Assembly (NCBI GenBank): GCA_946626905.1
Contig: CAMOVA010000024.1
Span: forward strand, 1 to 11,905
Reading direction: 5' to 3'
Length of the DNA stretch: 11,905 bases
DNA from: an uncultured Bacillota bacterium
GTDB taxonomy: Bacteria > Bacillota_I > Bacilli_A > RF39 > UBA660
The notes beneath the pieces were generated by a model. It ran no database searches. It saw only the letters and a program-made list of their open reading frames with translations, and was not told where the DNA came from. Positions 1-6,180 of this stretch are shown here, one piece after another. Every line of letters begins with the position of its first letter. Positions within the stretch are counted from its first letter, which is position 1. A program made the translations under genes and the position numbers.

Positions 1-686
1 TCAATATTCTTCATCTTAGAAAGACATTTATTTCTATCAGCAAAATGAACTGTTGCTGGATGCATATCTCTTATAATATTACCTTTTCTAATTATAGGAC
101 TTAAACTTTGAGCATCATCTCCTAATAAAATCCAATCAACTGAATAATTATTATCTATATACTTAATTAATTCCTCTGAAAAATTCTTCCATAATTTTAA
201 ATGAGAACCAGGTTGATTATGTTTAACTGTTAAAGCATAGTTTAAAAACAAGACACCTTGATTTTCTAAGTTATCGAAGAATTCATGAGGTGGTAATATT
301 TTAAACTTACCAGTTTTTATTTCTTCTCTTATTTCTTCTAATGACGCTTTCTTTTTAGTTTCATGTTCATATATAGCTTTTAAAAGGTTTCTAATTGAAG
401 CATTAGGTGATTTTTGTAACCAACAATCAAAATTACTAGGTTCAAAAGCTCTACCATTTGCTACACATCCTCCACCAGCAATATTTTTTGGATAAGGATC
501 CATACCCATTAAAACATATTTAATATTATTAAGATCTAGACTTGTAAAACGAAATACATTTTTCTTTTCTGGATAGTATACATTTTTTTCTACTTTGCTT
601 TCTATGTTCTTAATTTCTTCTATTATTTTCTCATCCATGAAAAAATTCTTCCAAGAATCATTCATATTATCATAATTTACAAACAT
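1..686 (-). CDS. ung: Uracil-DNA glycosylase, divergent family-1 type, 3' end missing
   Basis: This reading frame has no stop before the left edge; 228 codons are visible, nearly a full-length UNG. The enzyme removes uracil from DNA in base excision repair. Seen: a water-activating loop GMDPYP at residues 61-66 (family GQDPYH, with D63 as the catalytic Asp), F81 where the uracil-stacking Phe falls, QGVLFLNYALTV at 143-154 (family QGVLLLN.vLTV, with N149 as the uracil-reading Asn), LLGDDAQ at 187-193 (family LLWGs.AQ), and MHPAT at 208-212 (family HPSP, with catalytic His209). About 20 charged residues seem inserted near 107-130. The Gln-to-Met and His-to-Pro changes in the first motif and the loss of HPSP make it a divergent member. 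The start at 686 is set by AGGGGG at 693-698. It is transcribed away from the SDR gene. Confidence 0.82.
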   Translation of the reverse strand, partial: MFVNYDNMNDSWKNFFMDEKIIEEIKNIESKVEKNVYYPEKKNVFRFTSLDLNNIKYVLMGMDPYPKNIAGGGCVANGRAFEPSNFDCWLQKSPNASIRNLLKAIYEHETKKKASLEEIREEIKTGKFKILPPHEFFDNLENQGVLFLNYALTVKHNQPGSHLKLWKNFSEELIKYIDNNYSVDWILLGDDAQSLSPIIRKGNIIRDMHPATVHFADRNKCLSKMKNI

Positions 687-710
687 ATAATGCCCCCTGC
701 TTGGTTAAAT

Positions 711-739
711 ATTATAATAAATTTTTAAAAAAATAGCAA
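711..739 (-). promoter_or_regulatory. Promoter of the uracil-DNA glycosylase gene
   Basis: On the minus strand, TTGCTA (734-739) and TATAAT (711-716) are separated by 17 bases. Transcription would start near 704, leaving a leader of about 18 nt containing the AGGGGG ribosome binding site. Confidence 0.7.
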
Positions 740-844
740 ATTTTCATATATAACATAATATAGCACTGTAAATACCGACACTTACTAAAGTGCTTACACT
801 TGCTTAACAAATACTAAAAAATATGTGTTTTTTTGTTATTTTAT
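740..844. other. Spacer between divergent promoters, with a small hairpin and a 12-bp imperfect repeat
   Basis: No gene is visible between the two divergent promoters. A weak hairpin (CACTT 779-783 / AAGTG 788-792, loop ACTA) lies here. An imperfect direct repeat of the form ACACTTNCTWAA occurs at 778-789 and 796-807, 18 bases apart. These could be an operator or chance in AT-rich DNA. Confidence 0.3.
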
Positions 845-873
845 TTGAATTTAAAAGGTATATATTATATAAT
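845..873 (+). promoter_or_regulatory. Promoter of the SDR-pilin operon
   Basis: TTGAAT (845-850) and TATAAT (868-873) are 17 bases apart. The predicted start of transcription is near 880, only about ten bases before the ATG at 890. An upstream in-frame ATG at 833 lies before this promoter, so it cannot be the start used from it. Confidence 0.75.
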
Positions 874-889
874 GGAAATAGGTGATAAC

Positions 890-1642
890 ATGAAGGCATT
901 AATAACAGGAGCAAGCTCTGGTATAGGTGCTGATATAGCACGTGTACTTAGTGAAAAAGGTTATGATTTAATTCTAGTTGCTAGAAGAAAAACAAGACTT
1001 ACTAAATTAAAATCAGAATTAAATACAAATGTAGATATTATCAATATAGATATATCTAGTACTTACAATTGTTTAGAATTATTCAATCAAGTTAAAAATG
1101 AAGATATAGAGGTATTAGTAAACTGTGCTGGATTTGGAGTATTTGGTGATTTTACAACCACTTCTTTAGAAAAAGAACTTGATATGATAGATACTAATGT
1201 TAAAGGCCTTCACATATTAACAAAATTATTTTTAAAAGAATTTTCAAAAAGAAATAGAGGATATATTTTAAATGTTGCTTCATCCGCAGGATTTATACCA
1301 GGTCCTTTAATGAGTGGATATTATGCTTCAAAAGCATATGTTATAAGATTAACAGAATCAATATATGGTGAACTTAAAGCAATAAGAAGTAATATAGGAA
1401 TTTCTGCTTTATGTCCAGGACCTGTTGATACAGAATTTAATAAAGTCGCAAAAGTTAATTTTTCAATAAAACCATTAAATAGTTATGATGTCGCAAAATA
1501 TGCCGTTAATAAAATGTTTAAGAAAAAACTAATAATTATACCAGGTGTAAAAATGAAATTAGGTATATTCTTTAGTAAATTTTTACCAAAAAGATTATTG
1601 ATGAGAATAAGTTATAATATTCAATCAAAAAAGGAAGTGTAG
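890..1642 (+). CDS. Short-chain dehydrogenase/reductase (SDR), classical type
   Basis: A 250-residue NAD(P)-dependent oxidoreductase of the classical SDR family; the substrate cannot be read from sequence. Seen: the Rossmann nucleotide-binding motif TGASSGIG at residues 6-13, ARR at 31-33 (basic residues after the second beta strand often favour NADP), NCAG at 78-81 (family NAAG), N103, the catalytic Ser in VASSAG at 129-134, the YxxxK pair Y144 and K148, and PGPVDTEF at 176-183. Length is normal for the family. The start at 890 is chosen because AGGTGAT at 880-886 precedes it and the longer frame would begin upstream of the promoter. The general look is of the YqjQ/DltE-like subgroup. The prepilin gene follows after a single base, so the two are co-transcribed, although no functional link is evident. 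Confidence 0.9.
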   Translation: MKALITGASSGIGADIARVLSEKGYDLILVARRKTRLTKLKSELNTNVDIINIDISSTYNCLELFNQVKNEDIEVLVNCAGFGVFGDFTTTSLEKELDMIDTNVKGLHILTKLFLKEFSKRNRGYILNVASSAGFIPGPLMSGYYASKAYVIRLTESIYGELKAIRSNIGISALCPGPVDTEFNKVAKVNFSIKPLNSYDVAKYAVNKMFKKKLIIIPGVKMKLGIFFSKFLPKRLLMRISYNIQSKKEV

Positions 1643-1643
1643 T

Positions 1644-2012
1644 ATGAATAAAAAAGGATTAACTCTTATAGAATTATTAACAGTAATAGTAATATTATCA
1701 ATATTAATGGTTATATTATTTCCAACAGTAAAATCATTATTAGGAAACTCTAAATCTAAAGTAAAGAGTGCTGATGAAAAAAGCGTTAGAGAAGCAGCTG
1801 AAATGTATGTAGCTGATCATGTAACTAATTTTAGTACAAATGGAGAAAACTATTTGACTATCCAAACATTGATAGATGGCGGTTATTTAGAAATAGATGT
1901 TGATAAATATGATATACCTGCTTCAAATGTTCATGTGATTGTACGAGATGCTTCATCTACTGCCCCAGAAAATAAAATATTTGATTATAGTGTAACATTA
2001 AAAAATAAATAG
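1644..2012 (+). CDS. Type IV pilin-like prepilin (N-methylation motif protein)
   Basis: A 122-residue protein with a class III (type IV pilin-like) signal. After the short basic leader MNKKG, the sequence LTLIELLTVIVILSILMVIL (residues 6-25) forms the hydrophobic helix. Cleavage would fall after Gly5, with Leu rather than Phe as the first mature residue, and Glu10 is the conserved Glu at mature position 5. The rest is a small globular domain of about 90 residues with no cysteines. Such proteins are processed by a prepilin peptidase (PilD/ComC) and assembled as pilins or pseudopilins of competence or secretion machines; none of that machinery is in this window. It begins one base after the SDR stop, with AAGGAAG as ribosome binding site, and is closed by a terminator overlapping its stop codon. 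The exact role (major or minor pilin, or ComG-like pseudopilin) is open. Confidence 0.85.
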   Translation: MNKKGLTLIELLTVIVILSILMVILFPTVKSLLGNSKSKVKSADEKSVREAAEMYVADHVTNFSTNGENYLTIQTLIDGGYLEIDVDKYDIPASNVHVIVRDASSTAPENKIFDYSVTLKNK

Positions 2013-2030
2013 TAATGCTATTTATTTTTT
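2001..2030 (+). terminator. Rho-independent terminator of the SDR-pilin operon
   Basis: A 12-bp perfect stem (2001-2012 with 2018-2029) and a TAATG loop, continuing into a T-rich tail. Only one pair is G-C. The TAG stop of the pilin gene (2010-2012) is part of the stem. The -35 box of the ECF promoter starts just after it at 2033. Confidence 0.75.
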
Positions 2031-2032
2031 TA

Positions 2033-2061
2033 TTGTAAAAAGGTATCAAATATATTATAAT
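2033..2061 (+). promoter_or_regulatory. Promoter of the ecfA1-ecfA2-ecfT-truA operon
   Basis: TTGTAA (2033-2038) and TATAAT (2056-2061) with a 17-base spacer. Transcription would begin near 2068, leaving about 13 nt before the ATG at 2081, with GGGTGG (2071-2076) as ribosome binding site. The leader is too short for a riboswitch. Confidence 0.75.
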
Positions 2062-2080
2062 ATATCTTACGGGTGGTTTA

Positions 2081-2872
2081 ATGAAAGGTGTATTAGAAAT
2101 AAGTAATTTAACTTATAAAGATAAAGATAAAATTATCTTTGATAATTTAAATATTAAGATAAATAAAAATACTTTTACAACTATAATAGGTCCAAATGAC
2201 TGTGGTAAAACATTATTATCAAAAATCATGTTAGGACTTATTGATACAGATGCTAATATTACTATAGATGGTACAATTTTAAATAAATATACAATAGATA
2301 ATATTTATGACAAAATAGAATATATACCTAGTAATATAACAGATTCAATAATAATGGATACTGTAATAGAAGAAATAACATTTAATACACCAGATTTAGA
2401 TAAAAAATACCTAAATGAATTACTCGAATTAGTTGGATTAGAAAATAAAATAAATGAAAATCCAAGAAACTTAAGCTATGGTGAAAAACAATTAGTATAT
2501 ATTGTATCTTGTTTAGTTAAAAAACCTACTATAATTATTTGTGATGATTCTTTCTCACTTTTAGATAATCTAATAAAAGATAAAATATTAAAATATTTAA
2601 AACGACTTTCAAAAGAACAAAATACAACTATCATAAATTTTACTAATGATACAGAAGATATATTATATGGTGAATATGTCGCAATAATAAGTGATCATAA
2701 AATAGTTTTAAATGAACATAAAGAAGAACTTTATGATAGTGAAAAACTGTTTAAAAAACTAGGTCTTAAATTCCCATTTATGTTAGATTTATCTAATAAA
2801 TTAAAATACTATAATCTATTACAAAAATCAGAAACTAATATGAATAGGATGATAAATAAGATATGGAAATAA
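2081..2872 (+). CDS. ecfA1: ECF transporter ATPase EcfA1, apparently catalytically degenerate
   Basis: The first of two ABC-type ATPases of an energy-coupling-factor importer for vitamins or metal cofactors (263 residues, near usual size). Seen: Walker A GPNDCGKT at residues 37-44 (the usual second Gly of GPNGSGK is Asp), signature LSYGEKQ at 131-137, and Walker B TIIICDDSFSLLD at 150-162. The catalytic Glu position is Asp156, the switch-loop His is Asn189 (FTND), and the Q-loop region at 79-92 lacks the FQ of family members. The protein therefore probably binds ATP but hydrolyses it poorly at its own site, while supplying a good signature motif to its partner. Identity as EcfA1 rests on gene order (ecfA1-ecfA2-ecfT-truA) as well as the fold motifs. 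It overlaps ecfA2 by 10 bases, implying translational coupling. Confidence 0.88.
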   Translation: MKGVLEISNLTYKDKDKIIFDNLNIKINKNTFTTIIGPNDCGKTLLSKIMLGLIDTDANITIDGTILNKYTIDNIYDKIEYIPSNITDSIIMDTVIEEITFNTPDLDKKYLNELLELVGLENKINENPRNLSYGEKQLVYIVSCLVKKPTIIICDDSFSLLDNLIKDKILKYLKRLSKEQNTTIINFTNDTEDILYGEYVAIISDHKIVLNEHKEELYDSEKLFKKLGLKFPFMLDLSNKLKYYNLLQKSETNMNRMINKIWK

Positions 2873-3642
2873 AAAATATTACATACTCATATCCTAATTC
2901 TAAAGTAGTATTAAAAGATATTAATATTAAAATAAAAGATAATAGTATTATAGGGATAATAGGACCAAATGGTAGTGGTAAAACAACTTTATTAGATATA
3001 ATAACTGGACTTGTAAAACCAACAAGTGGTGAAATAAAGAATAATAAAAAAGTAGGATACTTATTTCAAAATACAAAAAGTATGTTTTTTAAAAAGACTG
3101 TATATGCTGAATTAAAAGCAAGTGCTTCTATTCATAATTATCGTTTAAATCAATTAGATAAAAGAATAAAAGATGTTTTAAAAATCGTTAAATTAGACGA
3201 ACTTGTTTTAGAAAAAAAACCATTAACATTATCTAATAATGAAGCAAAGAAAGTAGCGTTAGCTTCTATTCTAATGTATAATCCAAAGATTATTATATTA
3301 GATGAACCAACAAGTGGATTAGATAATAAAACAGTAGAAGAATTTAAAAAATTATTTAAAATGTTAAAAAATAGATACAAAAAAACAATTATAGTTGTTT
3401 CACATGATATGGACTTTATTCATTCACTTGTGGATGAAGTATACGTTTTAAATAAAGGTGAGATAGTATTACAAGGTAATAAATATGATGTATTTAAAAA
3501 TACTAGAGGTCTTAAAAAACTAGGTTTATTACCACCAAGAATAATGCTTTTTTCTGATACAGTATTATTAAAAAAAGGTATTAAATTAGGTTATAGGGAA
3601 GAAATAAATGACTTAATAAAGGATATATATAGAAATGTTTAG
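2863..3642 (+). CDS. ecfA2: ECF transporter ATPase EcfA2, with complete catalytic residues
   Basis: The second ABC ATPase of the ECF module (259 residues). Seen: canonical Walker A GPNGSGKT at residues 34-41, Q-loop LFQN with Gln69, Walker B IIILDEPTSGLD at 143-154 with catalytic Glu148, and switch His181 in VVSHD. The signature motif, normally LSGGQ, is LSNNE at 123-127 and looks degenerate. In the head-to-tail ATPase dimer this complete Walker site faces the intact signature of EcfA1, whereas the poor signature here faces EcfA1's poor Walker site. That predicts one working and one structural ATP site. It starts inside the last codons of ecfA1 with no clear ribosome binding site, consistent with coupled translation, and overlaps ecfT by 8 bases. 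Confidence 0.92.
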   Translation: MEIKNITYSYPNSKVVLKDINIKIKDNSIIGIIGPNGSGKTTLLDIITGLVKPTSGEIKNNKKVGYLFQNTKSMFFKKTVYAELKASASIHNYRLNQLDKRIKDVLKIVKLDELVLEKKPLTLSNNEAKKVALASILMYNPKIIILDEPTSGLDNKTVEEFKKLFKMLKNRYKKTIIVVSHDMDFIHSLVDEVYVLNKGEIVLQGNKYDVFKNTRGLKKLGLLPPRIMLFSDTVLLKKGIKLGYREEINDLIKDIYRNV

Positions 3643-4366
3643 TAATATAACAATCGGAAGATATATACCTAAAGAATCAATAATACATAAACTTAATCCT
3701 ATAACTAAAATATTGATAGTACTATTAGTACTAATATCAATTAACTTTTTTGGACCTTTTAAAAACTTAGTAGTACTTTTATTTATAAATGTAATACTAT
3801 ATTTAAGTAATATTGAATTAAAAACATATTATAAAAATATTTATGGATTCAGATATTTTATAATAGGAATTCTTTTACTAACACTTATAACAACTAACAT
3901 ATTAACTTCACTTAATAGTGTATTAATAATAGTAATTAACCTTTTAATTACTTCTACACTTATGTATACAACAACAATAAGTGAATTAAATTATGGTATA
4001 GATATATTAATCTCACCATTAAAATATTTAAATATAAACTATCATAAAATAAGTATCATAATCACATTATCAATTAAATTTATTTTCTTAGTATTTGAAG
4101 AAGCAGATAATCTTTTTAAAGCTTATAAAAATAGAGGATTTAAATTTAATGGTAGTATAAAACAAAGAATGACTAAGATTAGTGATTTCTTATCTACATT
4201 AGTAGAATTACTAATGAAAAAAGCTGATAATATATCAAATATATTTAAAGTAAAAAGATATGATTTTAATAGTTTACTTTATAAAAATAAAAAACAAATA
4301 AATATAAATGATATAATATCTATAAGTATAGTAATATTTACTATAATCTTGTTAGGAGTGATATAA
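3635..4366 (+). CDS. ecfT: ECF transporter transmembrane coupling protein EcfT
   Basis: The integral membrane scaffold (243 residues) that links the two ATPases to a substrate-binding S protein. Hydrophobic segments lie near residues 26-38, 43-60, 72-90, 95-112, 140-155 and 226-243. The two cytoplasmic coupling-helix motifs that dock into the ATPases (consensus ending Ala-Arg-Gly) fall at AYKNRGF (163-169), good, and at FKVKRYD (204-210), where the Arg-Gly is shifted or degenerate. One conserved and one weak docking motif parallels the asymmetry of the ATPases. No S component is present in the window, so the module is probably of the shared (group II) kind that serves several S proteins encoded elsewhere; the substrate cannot be assigned. 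The gene ends in TAATG, sharing one base with truA. Confidence 0.9.
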   Translation: MFSNITIGRYIPKESIIHKLNPITKILIVLLVLISINFFGPFKNLVVLLFINVILYLSNIELKTYYKNIYGFRYFIIGILLLTLITTNILTSLNSVLIIVINLLITSTLMYTTTISELNYGIDILISPLKYLNINYHKISIIITLSIKFIFLVFEEADNLFKAYKNRGFKFNGSIKQRMTKISDFLSTLVELLMKKADNISNIFKVKRYDFNSLLYKNKKQININDIISISIVIFTIILLGVI

Positions 4367-5094
4367 TGCGCTATTTAATGACTTTTTCATATGATGGAAC
4401 TAATTATAATGGTTATCAAAAACAACCAAATAAAAATACTGTTCAAAATAAAATAGAAGAAGCTTTAGAAAGAATAACTAATGAAAAAATAACAATTCAT
4501 AGTAGTGGTAGAACAGATAGTAAAGTACATGCACTAAATGCTAAAGCTCATTTTGATATAGAAAAAGAAATAAATATAGATAAATTAAAAAAAGGTATTA
4601 ATAGTCTAATACCAGAAGATATCTATATTAAAAAAATAGAACAAGTTGATAATGAATTCCATGCAAGATTTAATGTTATAGAAAAAAGATACTTATATAA
4701 AATTAATATAGGAGATTATAATCCAATAGAAAGAAACTATGTATACCAATATAATAAAGAATTAGATATTAAAAAAATGATAGAAGCATCAAAATATTTA
4801 ATAGGTACACATAACTTTAAAGCTTTTACAAAAACAGATGATACAAAAGATGACTATATTAGAATAATATATGATATAAAAATAAAAGAAGAAGATAACA
4901 TAATCACACTAGAATTTATAGGAAATGGATTCTTACGATATATGGTTAGAAATATGGTAGGAACATTAATAGAAATTGGTGAAAATAAGTTAAAACCAAT
5001 GGATATTATGAATATACTTGAAAGTGAAGATAGAAAAAAAGCTGGTAAAACAGCAAAAGCTTGTGGATTATATTTAAAAGATGTCAAATATTAA
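4366..5094 (+). CDS. truA: tRNA pseudouridine(38-40) synthase TruA
   Basis: A 242-residue enzyme that converts uridines 38, 39 and 40 in the tRNA anticodon arm to pseudouridine. Seen: YDGTNYNGYQKQPNKNTVQ at residues 9-27, typical of the TruA N-terminus, and the catalytic-Asp motif SGRTDSKVHALNA at 47-59 with Asp51. The family motif is usually GRTDxGVHA, so Gly53 is replaced by Lys here, a mild oddity. FHARFNV at 102-108 matches the family's FHARFsa. Near the C terminus, FIGNGFLRYMVRNMVGTLIEIG (184-205) is the strongly conserved TruA block. Length is normal. Its ATG overlaps the ecfT stop codon, with AGGAGTGAT just upstream, and it closes the ECF operon, the usual Firmicutes arrangement. No convincing terminator follows, so some transcripts may run into rplM. 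Confidence 0.96.
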   Translation: MRYLMTFSYDGTNYNGYQKQPNKNTVQNKIEEALERITNEKITIHSSGRTDSKVHALNAKAHFDIEKEINIDKLKKGINSLIPEDIYIKKIEQVDNEFHARFNVIEKRYLYKINIGDYNPIERNYVYQYNKELDIKKMIEASKYLIGTHNFKAFTKTDDTKDDYIRIIYDIKIKEEDNIITLEFIGNGFLRYMVRNMVGTLIEIGENKLKPMDIMNILESEDRKKAGKTAKACGLYLKDVKY

Positions 5095-5102
5095 TAATAA
5101 TA

Positions 5103-5131
5103 TTGACTTTTTGCTTATTTTTTAATATAAT
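5103..5131 (+). promoter_or_regulatory. Strong promoter of rplM-rpsI
   Basis: TTGACT (5103-5108) and TATAAT (5126-5131) with a 17-base spacer, the closest match to consensus in the window, as expected for a ribosomal protein operon. Predicted transcription start near 5138. Confidence 0.85.
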
Positions 5132-5137
5132 TTTAAT

Positions 5138-5217
5138 TGGTACATTTTTAAATCCCATAAGAAGTGATTGTTGGGACCAATTACTTCGAAATCTAATATT
5201 AGAAAGGGAAAAATTTT
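5138..5217 (+). ncRNA. Structured rplM leader, candidate L13 autoregulatory element
   Basis: The leader of about 80 nt is the only long one in the window. A hairpin of ten pairs (GAAGTGATTG 5161-5170 with CAATTACTTC 5178-5187, one G-U pair) has the 7-base loop TTGGGAC. TGGGA in that loop (5172-5176) is perfectly complementary to TCCCA at 5153-5157 upstream, so the leader can form an H-type pseudoknot or switch between folds. Established: Firmicutes rplM-rpsI operons often carry an L13 leader (an Rfam family) thought to bind a ribosomal protein and reduce expression. That this leader belongs to that family is inferred from position, size and structure; I could not check the consensus. The ribosome binding site AAAGGG lies at 5203-5208. 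Confidence 0.6.
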
Positions 5218-5649
5218 ATGAAAAATACATATATGCAAAAGAAAGAAGAAATCGTTCGTAACTGGTATGTAATTGATGCAGCAAATCTTCCATTAGGTAG
5301 AGTAGCTACAAAAGCAGCTATGATATTAATGGGAAAAAATAAACCTACATATACACCACATGTTGATTGTGGAGATAATGTAATTATTATTAATGCATCA
5401 AAAATAGTTCTTACAGGAAACAAAATAAATGATAAAATTTATTATGATCACAGTGGATACACTGGAGGATTAAGAGAAAGAACTGCAAAAGTTATGAAAG
5501 AAAATTATCCAGTAGAAATGATGGAAAGAGCAGTAAAAGGAATGCTACCAAAAGGAAGACTAGGACGTCAAATGTATAAAAAATTATTTGTTTATGAAGG
5601 AGAAACTCATCCACATGCAGCTCAAAAACCAGTTGCATTAGATAAATAA
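5218..5649 (+). CDS. rplM: 50S ribosomal protein L13 (uL13)
   Basis: A 143-residue component of the large ribosomal subunit and an early assembly protein. Seen: the N-terminal block NTYMQKKEEIVRNWYVIDA (residues 3-21, matching family TTYmaKp.eveRkWyviDA), LGRVATKAA at 26-34, DNVIIINASKIVLTGNK at 53-69, the HSGYTGGLRERTA stretch at 78-90, and GMLPKGRLGRQMYKKLFVYEG at 108-128, then HPHAAQKP. Length is normal. Start chosen from the family N-terminus and AAAGGG nine bases upstream. It is the first gene of the rplM-rpsI operon; rpsI follows after 10 bases. Confidence 0.98.
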   Translation: MKNTYMQKKEEIVRNWYVIDAANLPLGRVATKAAMILMGKNKPTYTPHVDCGDNVIIINASKIVLTGNKINDKIYYDHSGYTGGLRERTAKVMKENYPVEMMERAVKGMLPKGRLGRQMYKKLFVYEGETHPHAAQKPVALDK

Positions 5650-5659
5650 GGAGGAAATT

Positions 5660-6076
5660 ATGGCAGAAAAGAAATTATACACTGGAACAGGAAGAAGAAA
5701 ATCATCTGTTGCTCAAGTTAGAATGGTACCTGGTAAAGGAACTATAACTGTAAATGGTAGAGATGTAAGAGATTTCTTCCCATATGAAACTAATGTTATG
5801 GATTTAATGCAACCTCTAGTTTTAACTTCAACAGATAAAATGTTTGATATTGACGTTAAAGTAAATGGTGGTGGATTCACTGGTCAAACTGGTGCTATCC
5901 GTTTAGGAATTACAAGAGCTTTACTTGAATATGATAAACCAAATGAAGGAAACGAAGGATCATTCAGAGCTGTTTTAAAAAGAGCTGGATTTGTAACTCG
6001 TGACCCAAGAAGTAAAGAACGTAAAAAACCAGGATTAAAAGCTGCACGTCGTGCTCCACAATTCTCAAAAAGATAA
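5660..6076 (+). CDS. rpsI: 30S ribosomal protein S9 (uS9)
   Basis: A 138-residue small-subunit protein whose C-terminal tail reaches the P-site tRNA. Seen: YTGTGRRKSSVAQVRMVPGKG at residues 7-27, VNGRDVRDFFP at 31-41, VNGGGFTGQTGAIRLGITRAL at 68-88, the basic run TRDPRSKERKKPGLKAAR near 113-130, and the universal C-terminal end FSKR. The complete tail is important because its last Arg contacts tRNA. A strong AGGAGG ribosome binding site lies between it and rplM. The operon ends in a GC-richer terminator than others in this window. Confidence 0.98.
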   Translation: MAEKKLYTGTGRRKSSVAQVRMVPGKGTITVNGRDVRDFFPYETNVMDLMQPLVLTSTDKMFDIDVKVNGGGFTGQTGAIRLGITRALLEYDKPNEGNEGSFRAVLKRAGFVTRDPRSKERKKPGLKAARRAPQFSKR

Positions 6077-6089
6077 TTATATGTATTTC

Positions 6090-6117
6090 AAAAACTCGTT
6101 TTACGAGTTTTTTTCTT
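6090..6117 (+). terminator. Rho-independent terminator of rplM-rpsI
   Basis: A ten-pair stem with core ACTCGT (6094-6099) and ACGAGT (6103-6108), loop TTT, flanked by A and T runs and followed by a T-rich tail. Unlike most terminators here it lies 13 bases beyond the stop codon. Confidence 0.9.
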
Positions 6118-6130
6118 TTTAAAATAAATA

Positions 6131-6159
6131 TTGAAAAAAACTTATACATAAGTTATACT
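6131..6159 (+). promoter_or_regulatory. Promoter of the InlB-repeat surface protein gene
   Basis: TTGAAA (6131-6136) and TATACT (6154-6159) with a 17-base spacer. Predicted transcription start near 6166, followed almost at once by AGGAGG (6171-6176) and ATG at 6181. Confidence 0.75.
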
Positions 6160-6180
6160 TATATTAGAATAGGAGGATTT

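Noticed and set aside
833..889. Upstream in-frame ATG extending the SDR gene by 19 residues
   Set aside because: It lies before the TTGAAT/TATAAT promoter, lacks a ribosome binding site, and SDR proteins begin just before the TGxxxGIG motif, as with the start at 890.
5092..5110. Possible terminator after truA (AATATT inverted repeat)
   Set aside because: The stem is six A-T pairs with no adjacent T run and it overlaps the rplM -35 box; it is too weak to call.
5135..5182. AATTGG/CCAATT long-range stem in the rplM leader
   Set aside because: The left arm begins before the predicted transcription start near 5138, so it would not be fully in the RNA.
5061..5261. 66-residue open frame across the truA end and the rplM leader
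   Set aside because: It starts inside truA, runs through the rplM promoter and leader and into rplM, has no ribosome binding site and no recognisable protein character.
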